From NCBI GenBank assembly GCA_035582835.1, contig JAYKAV010003376.1, forward strand, positions 1,456,372 to 1,520,371: a stretch of DNA of 64,000 nt, read 5' to 3'. The DNA is from Phoebastria nigripes. Lineage: Eukaryota > Chordata > Aves > Procellariiformes > Diomedeidae. The position numbers were made by a program, and so were the translations under genes. Shown here in pieces: positions 1 to 11,240 of the stretch. Positions within the stretch are counted from its first letter, which is position 1. Each line of letters opens with the position of its first letter. The notes below the pieces were generated by a model. It saw only the letters and a list, made by a program, of their open reading frames with translations. It did not search any database and was not told the DNA's origin.

Positions 1-3000
1 CTTAAAGATAAACGCAAAATTCTTTCTGTCAAAGGACGAAGGAAGCACAGAAATGAAGATTTTCTCTCTGTTTTGACTCTCATAGTCCAATGCATAGTCC
101 AATGCCAGATTTCTTACTCCAAGTGTGAATGCACATGTGCTTGTCTGTTCCTATATGTTTGCCACATTGCAGTCCGGAGTCAGGACATTTACTCTGTTTT
201 GGTAGCATGCAATAAGATCAAATTTGTCAGTTTACAAAAAAAAATTGGAGTCCTAATTCAGTCTCAAAAACCTGGTAACTTCAGAGGCCCCAGGGTTTTA
301 CTCTTTTCTACTACAACAGGCGGTCAGGGGAATTACACACAACTGAGCTTTGAAAATTTTACTCTAACTATACTTCTATTTTGAACATAATTTTAATTTC
401 AACTCTAATAATTTTGATCTTAAAGGCAAACTTTATTATCTATTCTGCTTTTTTTTTTTTTTTTCTCTGCTACCTTATTTCCCTTTGAAAATTGGGAGTT
501 AATCAAGACTTTGGGGAACAAACACTGGGGCGTGGTAGGGGTGCTGGTGTGCGGCACCTGTTCTTTAAGTTTTAAGCACATAAGGGGCTAATCAAATCCT
601 TTTGTGGTACCGCAACACAAATAATTAGAAAATAACAATCTTTGGAGCGCTTTCCCCCTGCTATTGCATGACCAAAGCAGGGAGCTCTTGCCCAGCCAAA
701 TTCCCAATGACTTTAATGAGCAGCCTAAGCAGTCTTTGGACTGCTTTTAATATGGCACTCATGAAGTAATTATTCAGTTCCTTGCCTCTACAGGATTGGG
801 TTAGACATATCACAGTCAGTGGACTTCAAAGTAAAATGATGATCTTTGGAGGAAAAACAAAAAGCTGCAGGTGCTGTAAAAGATCAACGGCCAAAAGAAA
901 AATTAAGTGATCTGACTTGCAGAGAAATGCTCAAGTGAATCTGATTGCAATGTAGTGTTAGCTGTGGTGACACACTGTGGTGATCATTTTCAATTGCCAT
1001 CAGTTTGCAGATGGAGGGATACAACTTAACCATTTTACAAATTTCCAAGCTTGCGTATATAATTCAAAGGGGTGGGCCTGAGTCACAATCTCAGAGGAAA
1101 TTATGCCTAAATTTTAAACACATTTGAAGCACAAAACCTGATTCTGATTTAACTTTGGAAAATAACCTTCAGGTATTTATTGACTCTACCCAAAATACTA
1201 GATCTGTCTACTCCTTCTGAGTGTTCAAATTTTATTCTTAAAGCTCGTTGTCCCTNTTTATTAACTGCAAGAAATCCAACAAACTCTGGAAAAAATATAA
1301 GGAAGTTAATCATGCACTGCAAACTCCTCTTCTGGGAGACAGCCCTTTCAAACTGAAGGCCTTCCTGACTTGCTTCTCCATTAGTCTAAGCCATTATTTT
1401 TCTTCTTGCTTATTCTTGTTGACAAGTGGAGCTGACCATCTTCAAAATTCCTAGCTTGCTTGTGACAAAATAAGTTTGTAGGGTTTTTTCTTGCACATAA
1501 TTTTATATTTGATTCACAGAGCAGGGAGTGACAGTGAATATGTCAGATGGTGTTAAATATTGTTTACCGATAACTGAATGGGTTTTGGCACAGCTAACTC
1601 AGTTTCAGACACTGCAAAATAAGTCCTGCTTTTATTCTTGCTAACATGTATTAGAATGTTCTCCAAATATTTTTATCATTTTTAGCAGTCTGCTATGCAC
1701 CTCAAGGTTTCCCACCTCTACCAATACCTGGTTTCTTCTTCTTAAGTACAAAAATCAAAATATCGTGTAATTCAATGGCTTTCATAAAAATCAGAAAATC
1801 TACACATTAAGCATACAGCTTCTAAGGGTTAATCTTAATTGAAATAATTAAGTAACCTCTATAAAGATTGCTAAGGAATTCAAATAATAGTGATCTGTAC
1901 GAAGATTGCTTGTAAACTCTGCATTCTTTACAACTGCAAGGAGAAAACACTCAGGTTTTTACCACTTTTTTCTCTAAAACTTAATTAAATAATTAAGCAA
2001 TGAGAAGGCACATCTAATTTTTTTGGAGAATTTCTGCATTTTAAATGTTTGTAATAAACATGGTAAAACTTCATCAGTACTGGGTACCTGTATCAGTGCT
2101 AGTCTAACCTGGCATACTTTTTTTATGAGACCTGCACATCAGACGAATCATCCCATCAGTTGATACTAAGATAGCGAAAATATCCTGAAAGTACATTATT
2201 ATTGTTTTAGAACTTCAAAGCCAAAACCTAGAAAGAGATTCGCATGAGCAAATGTTATGAGAATAATTGCCCACATTTCATACACGCTTGGATACATTCA
2301 GGGGGAACTTGCTAAGAAAGGTTTTTAACAAAACTGTATCTTCAACATAGTGCCATATTCTGACAAGGAAAATTCAGTGGTGAGGAGAAACAATAAATAG
2401 AAAACGGAAGTGGGAAATGTCCTTTGTCCTGTGTTTGCAAAATACCTTACAGAAATGTGGTCCTTGCCCACAGGCCAGTCTTCTAGGTCCTACAATAATA
2501 CCAATAACAGAAACATAATGAAACCATTCTACCTAAAACCAGAGGGAACCACTGGAAGTCATTACTCCTAAAAGTGACAAGAAATGCTGAGGAAAGGGCG
2601 TACCATGTGGGAAGAATAGTGAAGCAGTATGGAAGGGTCCCTACTAGCAGATCATGATTTTGAGATATACAGCAATGCTGAAAACCTGTCCCCGGGTTCT
2701 GCTGGCAGAAATGAAATCATCATCCTTCGATTCACCAGAATAATCATAACATTATGAAGGGGAAGGCTGCTAAATTATAAGCTGGCAAGAAATAATTTTT
2801 AAAATGACTGAATTACTTATTAAGCGGCTTCATATAAGACAGGGCAACACTGCATCCCTGAAATGAAGTGTTGTTTCAGGTTCTCCAAACCTCAATACGG
2901 TTTTGTGGGAGGAGGTTTCCTTCGGTGTTGTCCATCACTCATCACTCGTCTATCTCCCCTAAACATAAAACATGTTCACGGACGTCCAGATTTGGCACAG

Positions 3001-4247
3001 TGCCCTCTTTTGACAAAACACTTTAATACGTCTTAGGGGAGCTGTCAGCTGATAGCGAAATCCAAAATCTTTTGCCAGCAGCAGGTACAAGTGGGGTCTC
3101 CAGTGGACAAGCAGCCAATTTACCTTCTTTTCTCTCTCCTGCCTACCATTATAACCACAGCTATGCTCCCTCCTCCATCTTTTGTTTATTCTGTCCAGTT
3201 GCTAAATCTTAAACTGCAGTGACTTTCCTCTGAAGCAGCAGTTCCAATACTGCAATTATTCTACAGAAACTCTCTTTTAAACTGCAGGGATAATGAATGG
3301 TGCTGATTTTTTCTGCTGTTGAAATATGATTTGCTTACTGACCACAGGTGTTCCAGCCATGTATTGCTTCAATAGCAATATCTCTATGCAGTGCTTATAA
3401 AGGAAAGAAGAAAGAGAGGGAGAAAAGCTGACTTTCCACAAAAATGCTGGAACAAGAAAAGAAAATAGTAAAGTTAGCCATACATGCATTGTGATCCTCT
3501 GAAGATGTCATGAATGCAAGAGAAGGATGCAGGAGCCGGCATTTCTGTCCTGAAATGCAGCTACTGGAGAAAAAAAACAAATACAGGGTCAAAAAAAAAT
3601 TTTTTTAAAAAAATACTTAAATTGGCAAATGAGAATTTATGATAAGAAACACTGAGTAAGGTAAGGAAAGAGGGAAGAAACAGCATCTCAGAACACTGCA
3701 CACTGCAGTTCCAAAGTTTTTTGGAAGCAATTGAGAAAGATAGCCACTAATACTGTTACAGAAGTGGAGAGATTTAAAAGAATTAAGTCAGCATGAATAA
3801 TGTCGTACTAGAAAAGGTGAGGACAAGAAACGCCCCACCTCAGCATATAAATCTGAAGACCACATAGCAATGCTTGTCCTAGCTTTGACCTATACCAGAC
3901 TCTCTGGCCATAAAAGAACAAGTCTACTGGCAACTTCAGAAGACAGTTTGAATATACTGACATCAGGGAGAAAAGAAGCATGTTAAAAAAAAGAAGAAAG
4001 CGTACCATTGACTGGATCAGAAGGGCAGATAGGTTAGGAGACTGAAAGAAGGAGACAAGACTGGCGCACCACAAGCATACCAGCTTCAAATTGGCCAGAA
4101 ACAAGGTAATGGAATGACTTAGAATAAATTACCTTTTAGGTCTTCCCCTTATCTATTATCTGTGAAAAAAAACCCATGCTTGAGAGAATCATGTACTGGA
4201 CAAATTTTAGGAAAGGCTGCTCAGTGAGAAATAGTTTAATCCTATTC
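1..4247. other. AT-rich unique non-coding stretch
   Basis: No recognisable gene or repeat family. The longest open frame (73-384, +, 103 codons) has no recognisable domain and is of chance length for sequence this AT-rich. The only local structure I see is a perfect 12-bp tandem duplication at 81-104, a poly-T run near 450-465 and an A/T-rich patch at 3588-3612. An isolated ambiguous base lies near 1256. Confidence 0.7.
81..104. repeat. perfect 12-bp tandem duplication
   Basis: CATAGTCCAATG occurs twice head to tail (81-92 and 93-104) with no mismatch. This is probably a replication-slippage duplication; no function is implied. Confidence 0.85.
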
Positions 4248-4457
4248 AGAATCTCTTCTTTACGCTGAGGGTGGTGAAACACTGGNACAGGTTGCCCAGA
4301 GAGGTGGTAGATGCCCCATCCCTGGAAACATTCAAGGTCAGGTTGGACGAGGCTCTGAGCAACCTGATCTAGTTGAAGATGTCCCTGCCCATGGCAGGGG
4401 GGTTGGACTAGATGACCTTTAAAGGTCCCTTCCAGCCCAAACTATTCTATGATTCTT
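4248..4457 (+). mobile_element. CR1 LINE, 5'-truncated 3' end
   Basis: The segment reads in the plus direction like the last 200 bp of a bird CR1 retrotransposon. It has the block around GGTTGCCCAGAGAGGTGG at 4290, the block GGTTGGACTAGATGACC at 4402, and a close at 4441-4454 in the CR1 terminal octamer motif (ATTCTATG followed by ATTCT). The 5' part is missing, as in most CR1 copies, because reverse transcription starts at the 3' end and usually stops early. It carries only the C-terminal end of ORF2 and the 3' UTR, so it is not mobile. One ambiguous base lies at about 4286. The left boundary is approximate. Confidence 0.93.
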
Positions 4458-5589
4458 CAAATTATGTTTATTTCAATCAGATTTTTCTCCGACAGCCAGT
4501 TCAAAGGAATTCCAAAGAATTTCACCAAACAATTTACCCATTAGCACAGCATTTTAGTGTCTTCATGTCCAAATTCAGCATTTTACTCCATTATTTCCTG
4601 TCTCCACTATAATCTGACATACAATCCCTCCAGATTATGTTGACTGAAAAACACATACTTACAGGATCATACAGGCTATAAAACTGAGTCCTTGCAATGT
4701 TTGGAGCACGTGTTGTCCTGGGAATGAGGGACCAACCTCAGTCCCAAATTCAAGTCCCTGAACTGCATGACCAGTAGACCACTGGGTCAGCTCTAATAGC
4801 CTCTTAGCCTCAATTACCTAATTAGCCTTTTCTTCACTCTCCTCTTCTCCCTTTCCCATCTGTTCATCTATTCCCACCACTCCCTGTTCTTCTGCAAGAA
4901 TAATTTTNAAAATCTATGTTAACTTCATTTAGGTTAGTCTCAGGTGACTTCTCCTCTATGCAAGAATAATTTATAAGTCTCATAAGAGCCCCAACTTGAG
5001 GAAGTATTTCAGTAACATCTGAATTCTGAAATCCATGTTTAAAATGTTGATGATTTCACAGCCTAAATACAAAGTTGAGATTGTTAATTCATGTAATTTT
5101 TATGTGAATTTTAACTAACTATGAAAGGAAGGAGAATGGATATGAAATAGGTTTTTACCAACTGTAGCTTTGTTGATACTGAGCTGTCCTTAGTAAGATC
5201 CGAAACCCTCTGGAAGCCTTAGCCTTCCCAACGTATATTATTCCTGATAAAGATCAGAGCATCTCTGATAGCAGATGATGTATGAGCAGGATAAAGACAA
5301 AAGAAAACAGGAAATTGTCATCATGGATCAGACTTTGTTAGCTGGGCAAACTTACCCATAATATTATGCTTTATCCTATCCTCTGTCTCCATGCAATGAA
5401 GACTGAGTTCAGTAATTCATTTTTAATGTCCCATTTCTTACGCCTTCTAGCACCTTGTTCACTTTTTCTACCATAACAGCATCTTAAATGGCTTCTGTTA
5501 TGGAACTGCCAACAGCAATGTTCAGGTTTTTTCCCTTCAGTTAGANGATAAGACTTTTGTGCGGTTTCCTCCACATATTAACTTCTCAT
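4458..5589. other. non-coding stretch, possible weak old repeat
   Basis: No gene seen. At about 4690-4800 the minus strand loosely resembles old amniote interspersed repeats, with a phrase like 'accca-gtggt-...-cagggacttgaa'. Divergence is too high for me to assign it. The rest is unremarkable AT-rich DNA with ambiguous bases near 4908 and 5546. Confidence 0.5.
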
Positions 5590-5985
5590 TTATCAGGACT
5601 GAACCTTCTTTATCCATCTGAGTAACTTGTTTAGATCACTCCGAAGTTTCTAACAGTGTGCTACAGGCTTAAATTACTTAAGTAATTACATCATTTGTAA
5701 GTGTTACCACCTAATCCTTCACCTCTCTCCCCAGATCATTAATAAATATATTTAGCATATGACCTGATAGGTAACTTTAAGGAACGCAGCTGCTAGCCTT
5801 TTACTGTGATGAAAACTGACCACTTCGCCCTCTGCCTTTTTGTTTCCTTGTCGGTTTTTGATCTATGATGATACTTGCCCTGTCACCATATGTGACTACT
5901 TAGCCTTTGTAGCAGTGTCTTGTGACAGACTTTGTCACAAGCTTTTAAAAAGTCAAAATACATTATGTCAGGCAGCTCTCCTTAT
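5590..5985 (-). mobile_element. ancient CR1/L3-like LINE, downstream piece of reverse transcriptase
   Basis: Read on the minus strand, this matches the RT part of old amniote CR1/L3-type LINEs. The block at 5732-5760 (AGATCATTAATAAATATATT on the plus strand) and the block at 5925-5970 (a frame related to the conserved 'DFSKAFD' region) lie in the expected order and spacing. The copy is heavily mutated, with many stops and no usable frame. It is collinear with the piece at 7145-7535, which continues the element upstream, so the two are probably one insertion later interrupted. I recognised it by memory of the family, not by alignment. Confidence 0.65.
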
Positions 5986-7144
5986 AAGCCTGGTAGCTGA
6001 AACCTAAAGGTGAGGAAACATTCCCAGGAATTCCCAAGGGGAAAAGGCACCTTGGCATCCGAAAGAATCAAAGGGAGATAAACAGGAAAGACTGGTGGGC
6101 AAGCCAGAAACACCTTCCTTTGGCACGTATTGCAATTATATTTTTGAAGGACGTTTCTGTTACAAAGGGAGTTAGTTCATCACGTGGAGAAAATGTAGGG
6201 ATGTCTAGGCCAACTAACTCTGTCCAAGAGAGTCAATCCAGGAAGAGCATTTAGCACCAAAATAGAAAGGTTACACTTTAAACAAAAGAAGAGAAAAAAA
6301 AAGGAGATTTGAGTTAAAGCCTTTTGCAAGATGTGTGAGTACCAGAAGCTGCTTAAGCCTCTCCTATGAACGGAGAGCCCATGCCTGGTTCTCAGCACTG
6401 TGCTTACTCTTCCAAGGGCTGAAACAACAAAACCTGTCAGCAGAGGGGTGGGAGCTAATGGGTTCGGTGCGTGAGAGCACCCCAGACTGCAGAGCACATG
6501 GAGTCGTGGCGAGCAGAAGCACTACATGTGGCTAGCAGGAAAATGCATGGCTGGACGAGTGAAGAGCAGCTAACAAAAATGCATCACATCAGGTTAGCAT
6601 AGCCTCAGTTTGGCTTCACTACCTGGCAGTACTTGCTAATCTCAAACTGTGAATGAAAGTAGGTGAAAACAACCTAGTGGCCTTGCTAGATGAAAACACT
6701 ATTGTTACAATTATACCTCAGGAATTGGTTATTGTTACTCTGAGCATCTAGCTTGTCAGACTTCTCTTTTCTCCCTTTTATGAAAACATTGTTTATTTTA
6801 CCGTTTAATTCCTTTTTGTGAGGGGGGAAAATTCTCTCTCTGAGCACCAGTAAGCTCAGGACTGGTTTCTGGGAAAGGGATGATGTCAGCATGTTTGCAG
6901 TGACCCCCATAAATTCAAACCTGGCCCTTGTTGCTGTCAATCAAGTCCAAGGAAAAAGGGTTATCTTATCCATTTTATTCTCCTCTTTCCCACATGGCTG
7001 TGACCGGGCACTATCAGAGGCAGGGTGCTCGGCTAGAGGGACTTTTGGTCCAGTATGGCCATTCCTATTTCTTTTTATGGGCACATTCAGAGTTCTAAGA
7101 GATGTAGTGAGATATGATTTTTCTTTGCTGAAGCTGTTCTCATT
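5986..7144. other. about 1.2 kb interruption between two LINE pieces
   Basis: This segment separates two collinear minus-strand LINE fragments. Its right end (6985-7078) is the 3' tail of a different, plus-strand old CR1. The middle (6300-6560) is more GC- and CpG-rich than its surroundings and I cannot assign it to a family. The simplest reading is a nested insertion of an old CR1, possibly with other material, into an older LINE. Confidence 0.5.
6985..7078 (+). mobile_element. ancient CR1 3' tail (plus strand)
   Basis: The plus strand carries the degenerate 3' terminal phrase of old amniote CR1 elements: GGCTAGAGGGACTTTTGGTC at about 7031-7050 followed by CAGTATGGCCATTCCTATTTC at about 7051-7071. 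These correspond to the family's 'ggctagatggaccttTGGTC...cagtatggccattcttatgttc' ending. The orientation is opposite to the flanking LINE pieces. The left boundary is a guess because the 3' UTR upstream is not recognisable. Confidence 0.7.
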
Positions 7145-7535
7145 AAAGTCTCTCACATCATGATCTTCCAGGTGTTTTATTATTCCCTTTTAAATTCCTG
7201 TTTCGACCATTTGCAATGTGCAGATGTAATGCTTACTGGTCTAAATATAGGATAAACCCCAGATACTTGCCAACCCTCTGGAACAGAGCTTGGTTTTAAT
7301 GAGAGTGCATATCTTTGTTAGCAGTTCAGCTAATTCATTTCTAAGCTTCTTCAGAATTTTTATACATAAATCATGTGGGGCTGATGATTTACTGCTTTTT
7401 AATTAATCAATTTGCCCCATCTTCTCAATCTCTGATAGTACCTCATCTTTATTGCCAGAAAAGAACAGGTCTAAGATAGGTACCTCCAGAACCTTGTTTG
7501 CTATAAAGACAGATTTATGGTGTAGAACCACCTGA
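7145..7535 (-). mobile_element. ancient CR1/L3-like LINE, upstream piece of reverse transcriptase
   Basis: Minus-strand match to the RT palm region of old CR1/L3 LINEs. The plus-strand text at 7233-7245 ('cttactggtctaaat'), 7275-7370 and 7380-7450 ('tttaattaatcaatttgcccc...tctc') follows the order of the consensus that I remember for crocodile, turtle and bird copies. It continues the piece at 5590-5985 in the correct order, with the 1.2 kb interruption between them. There is no open frame; this is a fossil. Confidence 0.65.
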
Positions 7536-9460
7536 TTTCTTTGCATGAAAGCACATAATTTTAAAACATGTACAAGATGCGACAACGTGAGGGCAAATAA
7601 TTTAAATTCAGCATTGCAAACTTTTTATTTTTTCCCCAGGCTACACATCTTGCACATACACAAGTTTTATTCTCTGTTCTCCTCCATAAGCTTCTTCATA
7701 TTCCCTCATTCCACCTTCCTCTGTTAAAAAACTACTTTATAACATCCCCCTATTCTTGAGGGTGTCGCAGAGTAGCTATCTCCAAGCATGCTCGCATTTC
7801 TCCTGCTACAGGGAGAGTCTGTAGGTCTCCCATTTATTGCCCATACCAGCACGTGGCCTGGTATTAGCAATGGCAATGCTGCATTTCCAGGGCTAAACTT
7901 GCATTGTGCTGTGCAGACTTGCCTTTTGTGTCCTTCATTTATCCCTTTCAGAGACAGCACTCAGAGCTATCATATTAAACACAGAGGGGGGGAAAAAAGA
8001 GATGCCTAGAAGGAAAAGTCTCAGTTTTCTTAGCTAAAAGCAGAACAACAAATATGGCAAGCCCCTCTCTTGAAAGATGAAAGTGAATGCATGTGTGCAA
8101 TAAGATTTCAATACTCTGGCTCACAGACCAAGAGCTACAGCTTTGCATATACCCTGGCTCCCCATCTCCGACCCATGCTGATCTCGATCCACCTCCCCAC
8201 TGAGCCCAGCTCCAAGAAGAAAACATGTAGATGGCCACCTAGGCATTAAAATTCTCATTTTAATGAGGGCGGGGAAAAAAAAATAAGATTTTCTTGTTAC
8301 TTAAATTCTTTGCTATCTTGTTCACAGCGGTCTTTTTGCCAGCTGACACTGGTTCAGAAGGAACCCACACAGGCTTTCTTCCCTAGGTAATAGAGATGAA
8401 CCCAATGCAAAGGTGTTGGCCTCAGTCTACAGGGGAAATAAAACACAATTCCCTCCTCCTCTCTTTTCAAACATTCCTAGTTGCTGACCCACAGAGTAGT
8501 ATTGATCTAAGAAGAGACTAAGTATCCTGCCCTCTCGGTCACTTCTTATTTGCAGTACACATGGAAACATGCAAGCAGAGGGAAAGCTAGGAGCAGAGGG
8601 ACCAGGCAGCCAGAAGCAATTGTACACACATGGGATTTCTCATCGTAAACACAAAGTTAAAAAAATGAGATGCTGCAATGGTTGGTGCTGTTGAAGACAG
8701 GAGAAAATGAAAAATGGTATGTGTTGCACTAATCTTGTTTTTCCAAACTGTATGCGTGATATCAACCAGGCCACTCCAATTTTTCACAATAATAGTTGCA
8801 GCATCATTTTTCTTGATANCCCTTTAAAAAAATATTCATTTTAGGAAAAGTCTGTGGTTTGTTGGGTTTTTTTCTCTACCTGAACAGTCAGTGTCACAAA
8901 ATGGAGCAACTGCAATCCTTATGCATATTTTAAAGTACTGTCTCATTTCACCGTGCTGAGTTTTTTTAGACTACAAGAGCATTACCTCCTTTACCCTTAT
9001 CTGCAATATAACTAGACATGATGGTGAGGGGAAGGGAAATGCAGGATACATTTTGTTAAATTACACAAATTTAGCCTTGAAAGACTCTTCACATTCTCTT
9101 GCTGCTAAAGACAATGACAAAGTTCTAGACACTTTCCTTCCTCTTTACACTGTTATAAAACATAGCGAGAGAATGTACACACTGCTCACAGGTCAGCAAG
9201 GAGGCTGGTAGACCGTGAGAGTATGGTATGAACTGTAAAGGCAACGTGACTCACGATATACAAGTCAGTGATCACTAGTGCAATGCAGAACTTTACGTCT
9301 TGCCAACAAAAGTATTTTTTCTGTGCTCTCAGGAAATGTAATCAGTTTAAACAATAGAAATTAAACAATCTTCGCCCTTCAAAGATTCTCTGAGCCAAAT
9401 ATTCAGCATACTCTGGGAAGAGGTATGGAGATTTATAGCAGGTAGTTTGAGCTCCAGGTG

Positions 9461-9500
9461 ATATATATATATAGATATATATAGATATATATATATATAT
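9461..9500. repeat. (AT)n microsatellite with ATAG variants
   Basis: Forty bases of alternating A and T interrupted by two G substitutions that create an ATAGATAT motif. It is likely length-polymorphic. Confidence 0.95.
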
Positions 9501-11212
9501 GCACTTGCAAAAACTATGCCTTTGGTGATTTCTAGGCACACACTGTAAGGCTCCAGAGAGGTTACTCTTAAAATCACTGTTCAAATGTTTGCATTTCCAG
9601 AGCCTAATCAATGAGATTATCTAAGCAGATGCTTTACTAGTTGCTAGTCCAGGCCCATAATCACATATTCCTAATACTGTGGAATAAGTGTGATGCCGTA
9701 AGATTTCAGACGAGGAAAAAGTGGGCAGACTAAACCCTAAAAGGGAGTCTTCGGTCAAAGTCTCTAATGATAAAATTAAGAAAAGGAAATACAGAAAAGA
9801 TCCCGAGATGTTGGGACAGCCTTCTGTGCTTCTCAATATTTCCTGCACTGATAAGCACTAACAACTCTAAAATGTAATTCAAATATCAAGTCATACATAG
9901 AAGGCTTCAGTGAAAACTTTATGTAAAACAAAATACTATCAATTCTACCGGCTTTGTCGTTCTGTTTTGCAAAAAAAAATATTACTAGGTAGCAGTAATC
10001 CTCCTCAGTTTGTTTCAGAATTTTACACTACTATTCCCATCAGCACGTTAGACCACCCTGCATACAAAATATTAACCTACAGAGAAGCCAGCAGGACTGT
10101 CACGGCATTTTACTTTTATTTGAGTTAAGGTTTCCAGAGGATTATTTTACATGTGTCTCAGGAACTCATCTGTTTCACATTTCTGTAGGTTTGGCCCAAA
10201 TACTAACTTCCCTTTTAGACAAGTAAGGCTTTGTAGGTCTGGCACTCATGTTAAAAATGAGAGTCTATACTGCAATAAAGCTGAGGTATTGAAACAAAGC
10301 ATCTAAAAATCTTCCAAATAGTGTCAAGAAGCAGCAATATTTATGCTTAGATAAATAAAAAGGCATGTGCAAATAAGAGAAAGCAACATATGGGATACAA
10401 AAAGTTTTATAAGCAAATTGTCTTCAAAATGCTCCATATACTGTGTATTTCCAGGAGGATGACAGGACATTTGTCAATACACTTGTAGGAAATGTTTGTA
10501 AGAGTACTTGACATATAATTTATACAGCTATCAAATTAAACACACAAATGGCAAAAATGTAGGTTGTAATAACCTTAAATATTAAAAGGCTTTCAAGCAG
10601 GAGTCACAATTTCATATCTGTTCCTTTTTCAGGCTATACCATGTATTAAACACTGTCCCTCTGGTCTTTAAATGGGACAAGAATGTACTGAGGTGTTATA
10701 CATACATGGACATGTTTGTGTTAGCTATTATGGCTAGCATTTTAGGAAATTTAGCCATGTAATACTGAAGTAAGATAAAAGGTAAGGTATTTTCACTGTA
10801 ATAATAGGAAAATTTGATACACATACACATGCACTTAATTAAAAAAATTACATCAAGCTATTACTTAGCATACTGTTAAAGAATGGTTTGAAATGTTTGT
10901 AGAGGACTTTGCATCAATCTCATTTTGCCTACAGTTTTACATTAGCTTAGCTTTAAGCAGATGTACAGTCCTGCTGAACATGAACCACAGTTTTAAATAG
11001 GATTCATAAATTAGGGTTAAGCATTAACAGGCAGGAAGGTAGATACCATTTCCCATTCCATTAATGACTATAAAAATTCAAGCACAGGAAAAAATATATA
11101 CTGAAAGGTCTTAAAAGTTAACAGCTAACTTTAAAAAAGGAAGCCCACATACTACATTAAAACATATGAAAACAGAAGAAAAAAAATATTTCCATGTATT
11201 TTCATACACTAT

Positions 11213-11240
11213 TTATATATATAAAAACATATATATGTAT
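11213..11240. repeat. imperfect AT-rich microsatellite
   Basis: Alternating T and A on either side of a short A run (TATATATA, AAAAA, CATATATATG). Self-complementary and probably slippage-prone. Confidence 0.85.
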
